Below, one piece after another: positions 1 through 11,327 of a DNA stretch of 64,000 nt. Both the position numbers and the translations under genes were made by a program. The first letter of the stretch is position 1, and each line of letters starts with the position of its first letter. The notes beneath the pieces are model-generated. The model was not told the DNA's origin, ran no database searches, and was given only the letters and a program-made list of their open reading frames with translations. Origin of the DNA: Argyresthia goedartella. Lineage: Eukaryota; Arthropoda; Insecta; Lepidoptera; Argyresthiidae. Location: positions 32,504,906-32,568,905 of the forward strand of contig OX463818.1 in NCBI GenBank assembly GCA_949825045.1. The letters are read 5' to 3'.

Positions 1-3000
1 AGTCACATAAACTACTACAGACAGTTGCTAAATCAATTAAAGTTTAAATTGATATATATCACTTGCTATTTATGTGGATATTCCATTGATATTTTGCGGT
101 TTTTGCCATTGTTGTACTATAGATTCAGCAGATGAATGTTTACTGACAAAGAAAGGTAGCTGGGAGCTGAACACATCAAAGAGAGCTTATGATATGTGTG
201 TAGATAAACTAGTGTATGTAACTGTACATAATTAGGCATTATGCAGCAGTCACATAAACTACTACAGACAGTTGCTAAATCAATTAAAGTTTAAATTGAT
301 ATATATCACTTGCTATTTATGTGGATATTCCATTGATATTTTGCGGTTTTTGCCATTGTTGTACTATAGATTCAGCAGATGAATGTTTACTGACAAAGAA
401 AGGTAGCTGGGAGCTGAACACATCAAAGAGAGCTTATGATATGTGTGTAGATAAACTAGTGTATGTAACTGTACATAATTAGGCATTATGCAGCAGTCAC
501 ATAAACTACTACAGACAGTTGCTAAATCAATTAAAGTTTAAATTGATATATATCACTTGCTATTTATGTGGATATTCCATTGATATTTTGCGGTTTTTGC
601 CATTGTTGTACTATAGATTCAGCAGATGAATGTTTACTGACAAAGAAAGGTAGCTGGGAGCTGAACACATCAAAGAGAGCTTATGATATGTGTGTAGATA
701 AACTAGTGTATGTAACTGTACATAATTAGGCATTATGCAGCAGTCACATAAACTACTACAGACAGTTGCTAAATCAATTAAAGTTTAAATTGATATATAT
801 CACTTGCTATTTATGTGGATATTCCATTGATATTTTGCGGTTTTTGCCATTGTTGTACTATAGATTCAGCAGATGAATGTTTACTGACAAATAAAGGTAG
901 CTGGGAGCTGAACACATCAAAGAGAGCTTATGATATGTGTGTAGATAAACTAGTGTATGTAACTGTACATAATTAGGCATTATGCAGCAGTCACATAAAC
1001 TACTACAGACAGTTGCTAAATCAATTAAAGTTTAAATTGATATATATCACTTGCTATTTATGTGGATATTCCATTGATATTTTGCGGTTTTTGCCATTGT
1101 TGTACTATAGATTCAGCAGATGAATGTTTACTGACAAAGAAAGGTAGCTGGGAGCTGAACACATCAAAGAGAGCTTATGATATGTGTGTAGATAAACTAG
1201 TGTATGTAACTGTACATAATTAGGCATTATGCAGCAGTCACATAAACTACTACAGACAGTTGCTAAATCAATTAAAGTTTAAATTGATATATATCACTTG
1301 CTATTTATGTGGATATTCCATTGATATTTTGCGGTTTTTGCCATTGTTGTACTATAGATTCAGCAGATGAATGTTTACTGACAAAGAAAGGTAGCTGGGA
1401 GCTGAACACATCAAAGAGAGCTTATGATATGTGTGTAGATAAACTAGTGTATGTAACTGTACATAATTAGGCATTATGCAGCAGTCACATAAACTACTAC
1501 AGACAGTTGCTAAATCAATTAAAGTTTAAATTGATATATATCACTTGCTATTTATGTGGATATTCCATTGATATTTTGCGGTTTTTGCCATTGTTGTACT
1601 ATAGATTCAGCAGATGAATGTTTACTGACAAAGAAAGGTAGCTGGGAGCTGAACACATCAAAGAGAGCTTATGATATGTGTGTAGATAAACTAGTGTATG
1701 TAACTGTACATAATTAGGCATTATGCAGCAGTCACATAAACTACTACAGACAGTTGCTAAATCAATTAAAGTTTAAATTGATATATATCACTTGCTATTT
1801 ATGTGGATATTCCATTGATATTTTGCGGTTTTTGCCATTGTTGTACTATAGATTCAGCAGATGAATGTTTACTGACAAAGAAAGGTAGCTGGGAGCTGAA
1901 CACATCAAAGAGAGCTTATGATATGTGTGTAGATAAACTAGTGTATGTAACTGTACATAATTAGGCATTATGCAGCAGTCACATAAACTACTACAGACAG
2001 TTGCTAAATCAATTAAAGTTTAAATTGATATATATCACTTGCTATTTATGTGGATATTCCATTGATATTTTGCGGTTTTTGCCATTGTTGTACTATAGAT
2101 TCAGCAGATGAATGTTTACTGACAAATAAAGGTAGCTGGGAGCTGAACACATCAAAGAGAGCTTATGATATGTGTGTAGATAAACTAGTGTATGTAACTG
2201 TACATAATTAGGCATTATGCAGCAGTCACATAAACTACTACAGACAGTTGCTAAATCAATTAAAGTTTAAATTGATATATATCACTTGCTATTTATGTGG
2301 ATATTCCATTGATATTTTGCGGTTTTTGCCATTGTTGTACTATAGATTCAGCAGATGAATGTTTACTGACAAAGAAAGGTAGCTGGGAGCTGAACACATC
2401 AAAGAGAGCTTATGATATGTGTGTAGATAAACTAGTGTATGTAACTGTACATAATTAGGCATTATGCAGCAGTCACATAAACTACTACAGACAGTTGCTA
2501 AATCAATTAAAGTTTAAATTGATATATATCACTTGCTATTTATGTGGATATTCCATTGATATTTTGCGGTTTTTGCCATTGGTGTACTATAGATTCAGCA
2601 GATGAATGTTTACTGACAAAGAAAGGTAGCTGGGAGCTGAACACATCAAAGAGAGCTTATGATATGTGTGTAGATAAACTAGTGTATGTAACTGTACATA
2701 ATTAGGCATTATGCAGCAGTCACATAAACTACTACAGACAGTTGCTAAATCAATTAAAGTTTAAATTGATATATATCACTTGCTATTTATGTGGATATTC
2801 CATTGATATTTTGCGGTTTTTGCCATTGTTGTACTATAGATTCAGCAGATGAATGTTTACTGACAAAGAAAGGTAGCTGGGAGCTGAACACATCAAAGAG
2901 AGCTTATGATATGTGTGTAGATAAACTAGTGTATGTAACTGTACATAATTAGGCATTATGCAGCAGTCACATAAACTACTACAGACAGTTGCTAAATCAA

Positions 3001-3572
3001 TTAAAGTTTAAATTGATATATATCACTTGCTATTTATGTGGATATTCCATTGATATTTTGCGGTTTTTGCCATTGTTGTACTATAGATTCAGCAGATGAA
3101 TGTTTACTGACAAAGAAAGGTAGCTGGGAGCTGAACACATCAAAGAGAGCTTATGATATGTGTGTAGATAAACTAGTGTATCTAACTGTACATAATTAGG
3201 CATTATGCAGCAGTCACATAAACTACTACAGACAGTTGCTAAATCAATTAATGTTTAAATTGATATATATCACTTGCTATTTATGTGGATATTCCATTGA
3301 TATTTTGCGGTTTTTGCCATTGTTGTACTATAGATTCAGCAGATGAATGTTTACTGACAAATAAAGGTAGCTGGGAGCTGAACACATCAAAGAGAGCTTA
3401 TGATATGTGTGTAGATAAACTAGTGTATGTAACTGTACATAATTAGGCATTATGCAGCAGTCACATAAACTACTACAGACAGTTGCTAAATCAATTAAAG
3501 TTTAAATTGATATATATCACTTGCTATTTATGTGGATATTCCATTTACTGACAAAGAAAGGTAGCTGGGAGC
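1..3572. repeat. 247-bp satellite array, 14 complete units plus one deleted unit
   Basis: Units start at 1, 248, 495, 742 and every 247 bases to 3459. Units are nearly identical. A G-to-T change (ACAAATAAAGG for ACAAAGAAAGG) occurs in units 4, 9 and 14, at about 890, 2125 and 3360. This indicates a five-unit higher-order repeat of 1235 bp. Private changes are seen in unit 11 (about 2582), unit 13 (about 3182) and unit 14 (about 3251). The last unit, 3459-3572, lacks its middle. The array continues off the left edge and lies in the last visible POSH intron. Confidence 0.97.
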
Positions 3573-3846
3573 GACACCTTAACGTGCTATGCAATACACG
3601 GAAGCGCCCGAAATAAAAGCCACATAGAATCGGGACAGGGCACCCATCCAGAACACAACTCAGTCAGACGTTGCTCAACCCGCCCGGATTTTTAAAAAAA
3701 TGGGAGTATTTTCCTGGAATAGCAATCTTAGCGGAAGTAAGGGGTTTCGTTAAGTTCACCAGTAAATTACGTGTTCTACTAGCTTTTGACAGTTGTAACC
3801 GCTTATAGAATGTAAATTGATTCTTCTTTTTGTTGTTGATACTTAT
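3573..3846. other. Intron sequence without recognised feature
   Basis: A mixed-composition stretch after the satellite. No coding exon or known repeat was recognised. In particular, the missing last POSH exon is not here on the minus strand. Confidence 0.6.
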
Positions 3847-4101
3847 ACAGGGTGTAATAGAAAGGTGTAGTTATATTTTAGGGGGTTGTGAGGGACATAA
3901 TTCTGAAGAAACACTATGAAACAGATTTGATCAGAGCAACTTTATTTTTCACTTTGACCTTCTGAACCGGACGATCAGCTGATTTGTATGGAGAAGTGAA
4001 CAATAAAGTTGCTCTGATCAAATCGGTATCTTAGAAAAAAGTTGATCAGAATGACGACCCTAACAACCCCTTAAAATATGACAACTTTCTGTTACACCTG
4101 T
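3847..4101. mobile_element. Palindromic MITE-like foldback element, 255 bp
   Basis: Both ends read ACAGGGTGTAATAGAAAG (left) and ACAGGTGTAACAGAAAG (right, reverse complement). The similarity continues inward for about 120 bases on each arm, including GATCAGAGCAACTTTATT. It is a non-coding foldback. No clear target duplication was seen. Confidence 0.8.
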
Positions 4102-5921
4102 TTTTAATTAAAATATGATATTTGCAAACTCTGCGCTAAAACTGTTAAGTGAACCTCGTGCAAGTGTACTTTAATGTACGACTTCTTACAAGGGACCAGC
4201 AACTGTATTACACAGAATACGTGTATAAGATTATTACGAGGTATATATGTAAATAGCTACAATTTAAAATCAGTTTAACATTAGTTGAGCTCATAAATAA
4301 CATTAAAAGGTATCTAGAATAGTACCCATCTTTTCTATTTTTAAAGATTGTTAAAACTGTATGAGATAAAAAATATTAGAAGACTAATACAGTTAGGTGT
4401 CTTATTGAACCTATCAGCTGTATATTAACTAGTAAATTAACCTAAGATAGTATAAGAAAACAGTCTCAATTCCGTAAACATAAACAAATAAATAAAGAAA
4501 GAATTTTCTATATTCCAAATGTACAACAAAAACGCTTATTACAAAACGTTACAAAAAATTACCGCGTTTTTGTTTTTTAATATTTTTCTAAATTATTTAT
4601 TTACAAGTCGTTTAAATAATACCACAGTCTCATAATTCAACGACGTATCTTATTCTAATGTTTCTAAAAATATACCGATTTTTTAAGACATATTATTATA
4701 TCTAGTAGAAATAATTATAATGATACTAATTTTTACCAACGCGAAATATTAAGTGATTTGTTTTATACTATTTATTGCTTGTTAATCTGTTTTGTGCTAT
4801 AAATGTTTATGTATAGTCCTGCTATCGTAAATATAATTTCATTGTACTTTATATACGACGTTAAACTATGATGACTTATATACAAACAACATAACATACC
4901 AAAATGGAGAGCTGAAAGGGATTTTGAAAAGCGACGATATGGCAGTCTAATAAAACGATAATTAATTAAATGTAGTAAGCGTATCAAAACTAAATTATAT
5001 ATTTTTACCACAACGAAGTTCAACATTACATAAGTGCCTAGGATGTATTCTAATTTTGTATTAATACACGGTATAAATATATTCCTTAAATGTATATTGT
5101 TTCGCATATGCTACATGTTCAGTTATTAGTTTATTAGTAAAAAATGTAGTAGCTTATGCAAAATGTTCATAATTGTCGCTATTTAAATTTAACTGACTAA
5201 AGGGGTAAAATAGCTGTACGCTTTATAATTAAACAATATCAAAATAAAGTTCAACCTCAAAACTTTACTATTAGCTTACCAGGTTTTACTAATAAACTAA
5301 AAACCCTTCTATTAAGTCAACAATTGTACAATTGAAATGGCAGTAGATTAAATTCATTAAATCATTAATAAATGGATAAAATTATGTCCCTAACTAACAA
5401 ATGGGAAATAAATCGGACTAAAAAATTACAAACGTTTGTGATAACTAAATTAGTAGATCTAATCGATCACTTTTCTAATATTTACAACATACATCAACGA
5501 TGGCTGTGTTTGTAAGAGAGCTATTTAAATACCTGGTCTATTTTAATTCAACCTTAGTTTGTTACCCATCTGCGCACTGCACACTGTAACCTGGTTTTCG
5601 CCATAAATATGAATAGAGTAAAATTTTAGGATTACCCTAGATTTATAAACATGACAGTAACAGAAAACGACAGGTAAATCGCGTAATATAGGTAAATCTC
5701 AAAATGTTCGGAATGAAATGACTGAGACTTCCAATTTACTGTAAACTTCACAAAACTCCCTGCAAAATCGGCACAAATTCCACTTCCAAGTTGTAATAGA
5801 ACCACATAGACGTAATACCTACGCATAGTCAGTCCACCATATGATCTTCGTTTAGTTTTGAAAAACAAAGAAACAGCATGCTCTCTCATTTCAGGTCATT
5901 GGTACAGATACAATAAATATG
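4102..5921. other. AT-rich POSH intron sequence, nothing recognised
   Basis: Very AT-rich with many stops. Short open frames at 4772-5107 and 5632-5889 show no domain or splice support and look like chance. No RNA gene or repeat structure was recognised. Confidence 0.6.
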
Positions 5922-6355
5922 TTTATCTACACACGTATCATAAATCCTCTTTACTGCGTCCAAAAACCGCACGTTACGATCAGCATAATGATATACTACT
6001 TGGTAAAAACACATTTCTTACCTAGTCCCTAGTTTGTCTGTGATGGTGGTACCACTGAACAAGCTAAACAAGTGCAGAGCAATGATCAATGCCACAATGC
6101 CGGTCGAACATGCGGTTCCTGAACTCATCAAAGAGAGCTTATGATATGGGTGTAGATAAACTAGTGTTTGTAACTGTACATAATTAGGCATTAAAACTCG
6201 AGTGATATTATTATGAACCCACAATCGAGTTTTAATGCCCTCCATTATGTATCAGTCACATAAACTACTATTACCAAGTAGTTTAACATTATGCTGATCG
6301 TAACGTGCGGTTTTTGTACGCAGTAAAGAGGGTTTATGATACGTGTGTAGATAAA
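5922..6355. mobile_element. Foldback element with 83-bp inverted arms and satellite-related core
   Basis: The left arm is 5922-6004 and the right arm 6273-6355; they are reverse complements with about five mismatches. The core 6121-6270 is closely similar to part of the 247-bp satellite unit (AAGAGAGCTTATGATATG, AACTGTACATAATTAGGCAT, CAGTCACATAAACTACTA). It is interrupted by a small perfect hairpin at 6187-6239 with GGCATTAAAACTCGA arms. Between the left arm and the core, 6015-6120 is unrelated sequence that is open on the minus strand. Confidence 0.85.
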
Positions 6356-6799
6356 ATACTATTAGGTACTTAAATTCCACTTGCGTATAGTTAACCCAGA
6401 ACTAAATAGATAACTCGATAATGCTAGTAATAATTGATGTATAAAAAAGTATTGATATGTTGCAGTAAAAGCCCTTTTTCAGTCAGAACGCGCTTTCACA
6501 CGTTAAAAGTGGCAATTCGCTTCTGTGAACCTACACGGGACCACCTCGCTCCGCCCTGCTTCGCTCGGCTCCAGGTTTAGTAATCGGCCAGAAAGTGACC
6601 CACAGCAACCAATTCGGCTTCAAATTCTAGTAATAACTAGGGTAGAAACGCGTTCTAACAGAAAACGGGTCTTTCATGGTAGCAGGTACAACAAATTTCA
6701 TGCCAAACACCGCGCCGTCTATCGCCTGAATCTACTCATGTCCAGCGGTAAAATAACTGTCTATTGTCTATTTTATTTATTTATTTTATATAATGGACT
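6356..6799. other. Intron sequence without recognised feature
   Basis: It includes a more GC-rich patch at about 6480-6620. An open frame at 6525-6845 on the plus strand has no recognisable domain and was not accepted as a gene. Confidence 0.5.
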
Positions 6800-7290
6800 C
6801 GTTGGTTATTCCGTTATACTGATCGAAACCGAAGGCATCAGTTAGCAAAAATGTATCCGTACTATTAATATTTGACGGGTAAAAGCTCGAATTATCGGTA
6901 GGTGTGGTAGACCAAACAATAGCGCTCAGATTAAAGTCCCCAACAACAATGAACGCATCGGACGGGTTATTTGAAACAATGTTGTTCAGCTAAGTAAGAA
7001 AATTAGATAATTGAGAACTAAATGACAAGCCATTATTCTGTGCACACAAATAGATCACACACAGGTTCAAATCAATCCACTTCCGTGTAAGAGCTTGCTT
7101 TTTACGTTCGCATAACCAGAGGTCTTCTGCCGTGGAGTTGAAATGGGGTAATAATTTAACATGCAAGTGCTATCTATCAGGACACCAACACCCATCAAAA
7201 CTATCTACTCGAATAGTAAAACCAAAATGTTCAAACTAATGAAAGCAATATCGACAGCCAGCTAACTCCTCGGGCTACTTCAAATTAAAC
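6800..7290 (-). pseudogene. Non-LTR retrotransposon endonuclease fragment
   Basis: On the minus strand the segment 6940-6970 encodes AFIVVGDFNLSA, the conserved metal-binding VVGDFN motif of the AP-like endonuclease in Jockey/CR1-type LINEs. It continues to a VWSTT-like segment and a DQYN stretch. Stops and frame changes interrupt it, and no reverse transcriptase follows, so it is an old fragment. Confidence 0.7.
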
Positions 7291-7651
7291 TAGATAAAAA
7301 GTGATTATGGGATGGAGTAGGGACGACCCCTTTGTCAAAATGGTAGGAAAATCGTCTCTTTACAGGACGATCTGGCAACTACATACCCGCTGTCTTATTT
7401 CTTAAAAGCGGGGGTGGTGATCTGAGTTTGGCGAAAATATATTGCTTTTGCTCCGGTAGTGCACTACATCCAACTTAAACACTAAGGGACATGCTATCTA
7501 CAGCGCGTCATATCTTTAGGTGATGTTTGAAGCGGGATGGTGTAATGCCATTTCTTTGTGCCAAATGTCATGCCATATACTTTTTAAAGCACTGTTTTGA
7601 GCATGTCCAGCGTCTAGTTGGATTGGTGGAGTAGAATGTAACACGACATAC

Positions 7652-7757
7652 CTTGTACCATCCGTCTCCGCGTTTCCGGTGTACGAGCACGATATCGTCC
7701 ACTTTCAGCTCGAGCTCGTACTCAGAGTTGGGCGGGTAGGCGACTATACAGCGGAAT
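7652..7757 (-). CDS. POSH: POSH exon: first part of SH3-4
   Basis: The acceptor is GTCCGCAG before 7757 and the donor is TACAAG then GTATGT, with the intron starting at 7651. One base plus 35 codons encode [20 protein letters not shown], then [26 protein letters not shown] and RGDGWYK are the signature of the C-terminal SH3 of POSH. It ends in phase 0 after the pocket Trp. The remaining strand (normally a G--RTGR-GLFP-like ending) was not found anywhere down to position 1, so the last exon lies outside the window, beyond the 247-bp satellite. Confidence 0.95.
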
Positions 7758-8590
7758 CTGCGGACATTTTCGGAGGTTTCAAAACGTTTTAAAGAATACT
7801 TGGAATTTTAAAATCGGTCCAAGCGATGGTCAGACTCGCACACGAAGGGTTCCGTACCAGCGTATAAGAAACTTAAGGACGAAAAAATAATAGAACAAGA
7901 ACCTAAAATATGTCCGAACTTGGTTCGATACCAGTCCCTACAGATTGCGGATCCGACGTCAAACCAACTACGAGGACAGTACCGCTGATGATGTTATATT
8001 TGAGAAGAGTCTTGCATTGGGCCTGCTTTAATTTATAAAATCTCGTGTATTTCAAAATTTACTGCAGTTGCGGCAACATAAATACTCATTACTCAAATAC
8101 TCAAGTTCATGTGATGCAGCTCGCTGACGGACGGACGGACAGAGGAGGCTTAGTAAAAGGGTCCCGGCAGGCACCCTTCGGCAACCCTAAAAATAACTAC
8201 TTTTCTAGAAAGTAGTTCGAATATTTTGGACAGCAAACAATGTGACATTCGTGTTATTTGATAATCAAATATAATATCCCACAAATCCACGGTAAAACCC
8301 ACGCAGTACGTTATTATAACGAACTAACGATACATTTTCTACAATTTTTTGATATAAATGTCTAGGCTAAACTAGTATATTCTGAAACGCTTAGGATGAA
8401 CCGGTTTGGCCTGAAATCGGGTTTGGCCAGAAGCAATATATTTCGTACATATTTATTGCACATATCACTTATTTCCGTCTTGTTTTGTTTATTTATTTGT
8501 TTTTGCTGTGTTTTGTGTATAGTGACAGTTGAATAAATATGTTTTCTATTCTATACTATCATTGATCATTACCAATGTATTTGTGGTAAA
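7758..8590. other. POSH intron, no gene seen
   Basis: Mixed intron sequence. 8121-8175 has the GGACGGACGGACAG type of low-complexity repeat common in dispersed insect repeats. 8470-8560 is an AT-rich tail-like stretch. Nothing coding was found. Confidence 0.5.
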
Positions 8591-9686
8591 TTGGGTATGA
8601 TCTGTCTGTATATACACCTACCTCTCCTTGGTGGTCAATTGGTAATGATCTGTCTGGGTCCACGCCTACCTCTCCTTGGTGTTCAATTGGTTATGATCTG
8701 TCTGTGTCTACGCCTACCTCTCCTTGGTGGTCAATTGGTAATGATCTGTCTGTGTCTACGCCTACCTCTCCTTGGTGGTCAATTGGTAATGATCTGTCTG
8801 TGTCTACGCCTACCTCTCCTTGGTGGTCAATTGGTAATGATCTGTCTGTGTCTACGCCTACCTCTCCTTGGTGGTCAATTGGTAATGATCTGTCTGTGTC
8901 TACGCCTACCTCTCCTTGGTGGTCAATTGGTAATGATCTGTCTGTGTCTACGCCTACCTCTTCTTGGTGGTCAATTGGTAATGATCTGTCTGTGTCTACG
9001 CCTACCTCTCCTTGGTGGTCAATTGGTAATGATCTGTCTGTGTCTACGCCTACCACTCCTTGGTGGTCAATTGGTAATGATCTGTCTGTGTCTACGCCTA
9101 CCTCTCCTTGGTGGTCAATTGATAATGATCTGTCTGTGTCTACGCCTACCTCTCCTTGGTGGTCAATTGGTAATGATCTGTCTGTGTCTACGCCTACCTC
9201 TCCTTGGTGGTCAATTGGTAATGACCTGTCTGTGTCTACGCCTACCTCTCCTTGGTGGTCAATTAGAAATGATCTGTCTGTGTCTACGCCTACCTCTTCT
9301 TGTTGGTCAATTGGTAATGATCTGTCTGTCTCTACGCCTACCTCTCCTTGGTGGTCAATTGGTAATGATCTGTCTGTGTCTACACCAACCTCTTCTTGGT
9401 GGTCAATTGGTAATGATCTGTCTGTGTCTACACCAACCTCTTCTTGGTGGTCAATTGGCAATGATCTGTCTGTGTCTACGCCTACCTCTCCTTGGTGGTC
9501 AATTGGTAATGATTTGTCTGTGTCTACGCCTACCTCTCCTTGGTGGTCAATTGGTAATGATCTGTCTGTGTCTACGCCTACCTCTCCTTGGTGGTCAATT
9601 GGTAATGATCTGCCTGTGTCTACGCCTACCTCTCCTTGGTGGTCAATTAGTAATGATCTATCTGTGTCTACGCCTACCTCTCCTTT
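8591..9686. repeat. 48-bp minisatellite, about 22-23 units, abutting a POSH splice donor
   Basis: The 48-bp unit (CCTACCTCTCCTTGGTGGTC and onward on the plus strand) repeats from about 8597 to 9685 with a few substitutions. Because 48 is divisible by three, several frames stay open over more than 300 codons on both strands. These are artefacts of the repeat, not genes. On the minus strand each unit contains AAGGAGAGGTAGGCGTAGAC, and the same bases form the exon end and donor at 9678/9677. Confidence 0.95.
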
Positions 9687-9785
9687 GCGGGCTGCGTGTG
9701 GTGTCTCTCGCGCTCCCGCCGCGCTGCTGTGACGTCGAGCGACTGCGACTTGCGATGCTGCGACTGCCACGGACTCTCGGTCGGC
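9678..9785 (-). CDS. POSH: POSH exon: QHRKSQSLD linker, upstream of SH3-4
   Basis: The acceptor is GTTGGCAG before 9785 and the donor is GGAGAG then GTAGGC, with the intron starting at 9677. It encodes PTESPWQSQHRKSQSLD and a basic tail ending AKE plus AG. QHRKS-SLD is a conserved POSH motif upstream of the last SH3. The AG overhang is completed by A at 7757 to give Arg, then FRCIV. The donor is embedded in the end of the 48-bp minisatellite, so several identical donor-like sequences follow downstream. The start coordinate is the less certain end. Confidence 0.85.
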
Positions 9786-10628
9786 CTGCCAACACCAGTC
9801 GGAATTACACCACATTCAACTCGATCTTATCATTTTCGTTGTAATTTCTAACAGAGTGTTTGTAGTGTGGAGCGACAAAATCAATATAATCGCAAAAATG
9901 TTTGCCGCTCCATATTCCAAACACCCGGCAATGTACTATACTTTTACAGAGAACTTAACAACATAACATAACGCCACGCCTTTTCGCATGCAGAAGCTCA
10001 GTTGCGCCAGTTTAGCCAGTTATTCAATACTCCATTTTGCATCACAGAGTGCTTGCCCATCGCCGCAGCTATGTGAAATGAAGGTTTCCTCACAATGTTT
10101 ATATAGTGTACAAAGTACGTAACTATTCCTGTCTGTTATACACCGTTATTCGGTTGAGATAAGACATAACCATAAGTTTCGATGTGGAATGTCACAGGAT
10201 CGAAGTAATTATAAGTCCGGGAAGGGGTATATTTCTACGCGGTAGTGCCGTGAGTTTCTCTCATAGCAGTTTACATGAAAATATCTGGCGATGCGAAAAT
10301 ATATGACTTTAATACCCTTCGCATAGCCATGCTACTAAGTAGTACGGCAGTACGTGTCAGCAGGCTAATGTGTTGTTTTTGCTTGATGATATCGTGTCAG
10401 TTAGTAATGAGAATACTTCTTAGATGAGGTGACAAACAAACCAAAGCCAAACAAAACACACGAGCAAACAACATAAAACGAAAAATAAAAGTAAACAGTA
10501 CCTCAAATATTACCGACCCTACAAGGACCGTATAGGCCCGAGCAGCGAATGGTAAGGGCAACTGAAAACTGCCCCACCCTTGTTAATATAATAATAAGTT
10601 CGAATCTATGACATCGGATCAGTTTAAA
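9786..10628. other. POSH intron with a small inverted repeat
   Basis: 9854-9925 contains an imperfect hairpin (GTGTTTGTAGTGTGGAGCG against its complement near CGCTCCATATTCCAAACAC). The rest has no recognised feature. Confidence 0.5.
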
Positions 10629-11050
10629 GGGTGTGACAGAAAAGTGTAATTATTAAAGGATCATTAGGGAAGAAGGGCCCAAAATTTTTACCGCGCTCAG
10701 CTCTGGGAGTTGTCGTTGGTATGTCACAATGACGGTTGCGCCATATCAAATCTGTAATTTCCACGCGCGTGAGATAGCTCTCCGAGCTGAGAACGGTTTA
10801 TTAACCTTTCGAGCCCTGGATATGGTTATGAGGCATCGCGATTTTGAAACTCATGCCATTTTAATGAAATTCAAAACCTTTAACGGCACAGTGACACCAC
10901 AGAGGCGTCACCAGAGCTTAAGGGGTTAATACAGGCTCAATAATATTAGGATACAGTATATTCCGTTTTTTTTGCTTCTTAAACACTTCCGCCTTACTCC
11001 CAACCCCAACAACATCAGTCAAGTTTACCTATACACTTTTCTGTCACATC
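10629..11050. mobile_element. MITE-like element with GGTGTGACAGAAAAGTG ends
   Basis: The left end GGTGTGACAGAAAAGTGTA near 10630 matches the reverse complement of the right end (CACTTTTCTGTCACATC, up to 11050). The interior is non-coding; a 66-codon open frame at 10729-10929 looks incidental. TTAA flanks both ends, but the offset is not exact. It ends 10 bases before the 20-bp minisatellite. Confidence 0.65.
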
Positions 11051-11060
11051 TTAATAAATA

Positions 11061-11220
11061 CTCTCAGCTAATTCTCACGGTGTTCCGCTAATCCAGGCGA
11101 TATTCCGCTAATTCTGGCGATATTCCGCTAATTCTGGCGGTGTTCTGCTAATTCCGCCGGTGTTTCGCTGATTCCGTCGGTGTTTCGCTAATTCCGCCGG
11201 TGTTTCGCTAATTCTCTCTC
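11061..11220. repeat. 20-bp minisatellite, 8 exact-length units
   Basis: Eight consecutive 20-base units of the form TGTTTCGCTAATTCCGCCGG, with substitutions only, lie between the MITE end and the POSH donor at 11222. Unit length is constant across all eight. Confidence 0.93.
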
Positions 11221-11222
11221 AC

Positions 11223-11327
11223 CTGTCCTGCCTCGTCGGTAGCACAGTGGGCCGCTCCCGGTGCCGGAGCCGCTGCGAGGCGGACCCGCCCAGCGTGCCC
11301 AGCAGTTGCGACGGGCACGACCCCGAC
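11223..11327 (-). CDS. POSH: POSH exon: linker with SGSCPSQLL motif
   Basis: The acceptor is CACACACAG before 11327 and the donor is GGACAG then GTGAGA, with the intron starting at 11222. One base, 34 codons and two bases are encoded: SGSCPSQLLGTLGGSASQRL, then RHRERPTVLPTRQD. SGSCPSQLL follows HVR in insect POSH, and the upstream exon ends exactly with HHV-R. The phase also fits the next exon at 9785. The donor sits two bases from a 20-bp tandem repeat at 11061-11220. Confidence 0.87.

Noticed and set aside
1..3572. Regular repeat that could be taken for a CRISPR-like array
   Set aside because: The whole 247-bp unit is conserved with no variable spacers, in a eukaryotic genome. It is satellite DNA.
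3573..3760. Possible last POSH exon in a more GC-rich patch
   Set aside because: The minus strand does not encode the expected GLFP-type end of SH3-4.
4772..5889. Two minus-strand frames of 111 and 85 codons
   Set aside because: Very AT-rich, no domain, no plausible splice sites linking them to POSH.
6525..6845. 106-codon plus-strand frame
   Set aside because: Partly overlaps an antisense LINE endonuclease fragment and has no recognisable domain.
8591..9844. Three overlapping open frames of 342 to 417 codons on both strands
   Set aside because: They are produced by a 48-bp repeat without stops. No domain, no splice support; the minus-strand frame differs from the POSH reading frame.
10729..10929. 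66-codon frame starting MTVAPYQIC
   Set aside because: It lies fully inside a MITE-like element, with no family resemblance.
10625..11054. TTAA target duplication suggesting a piggyBac-type MITE
   Set aside because: The TTAA at the two sides is not at the same distance from the inverted ends, so the duplication is not secure.
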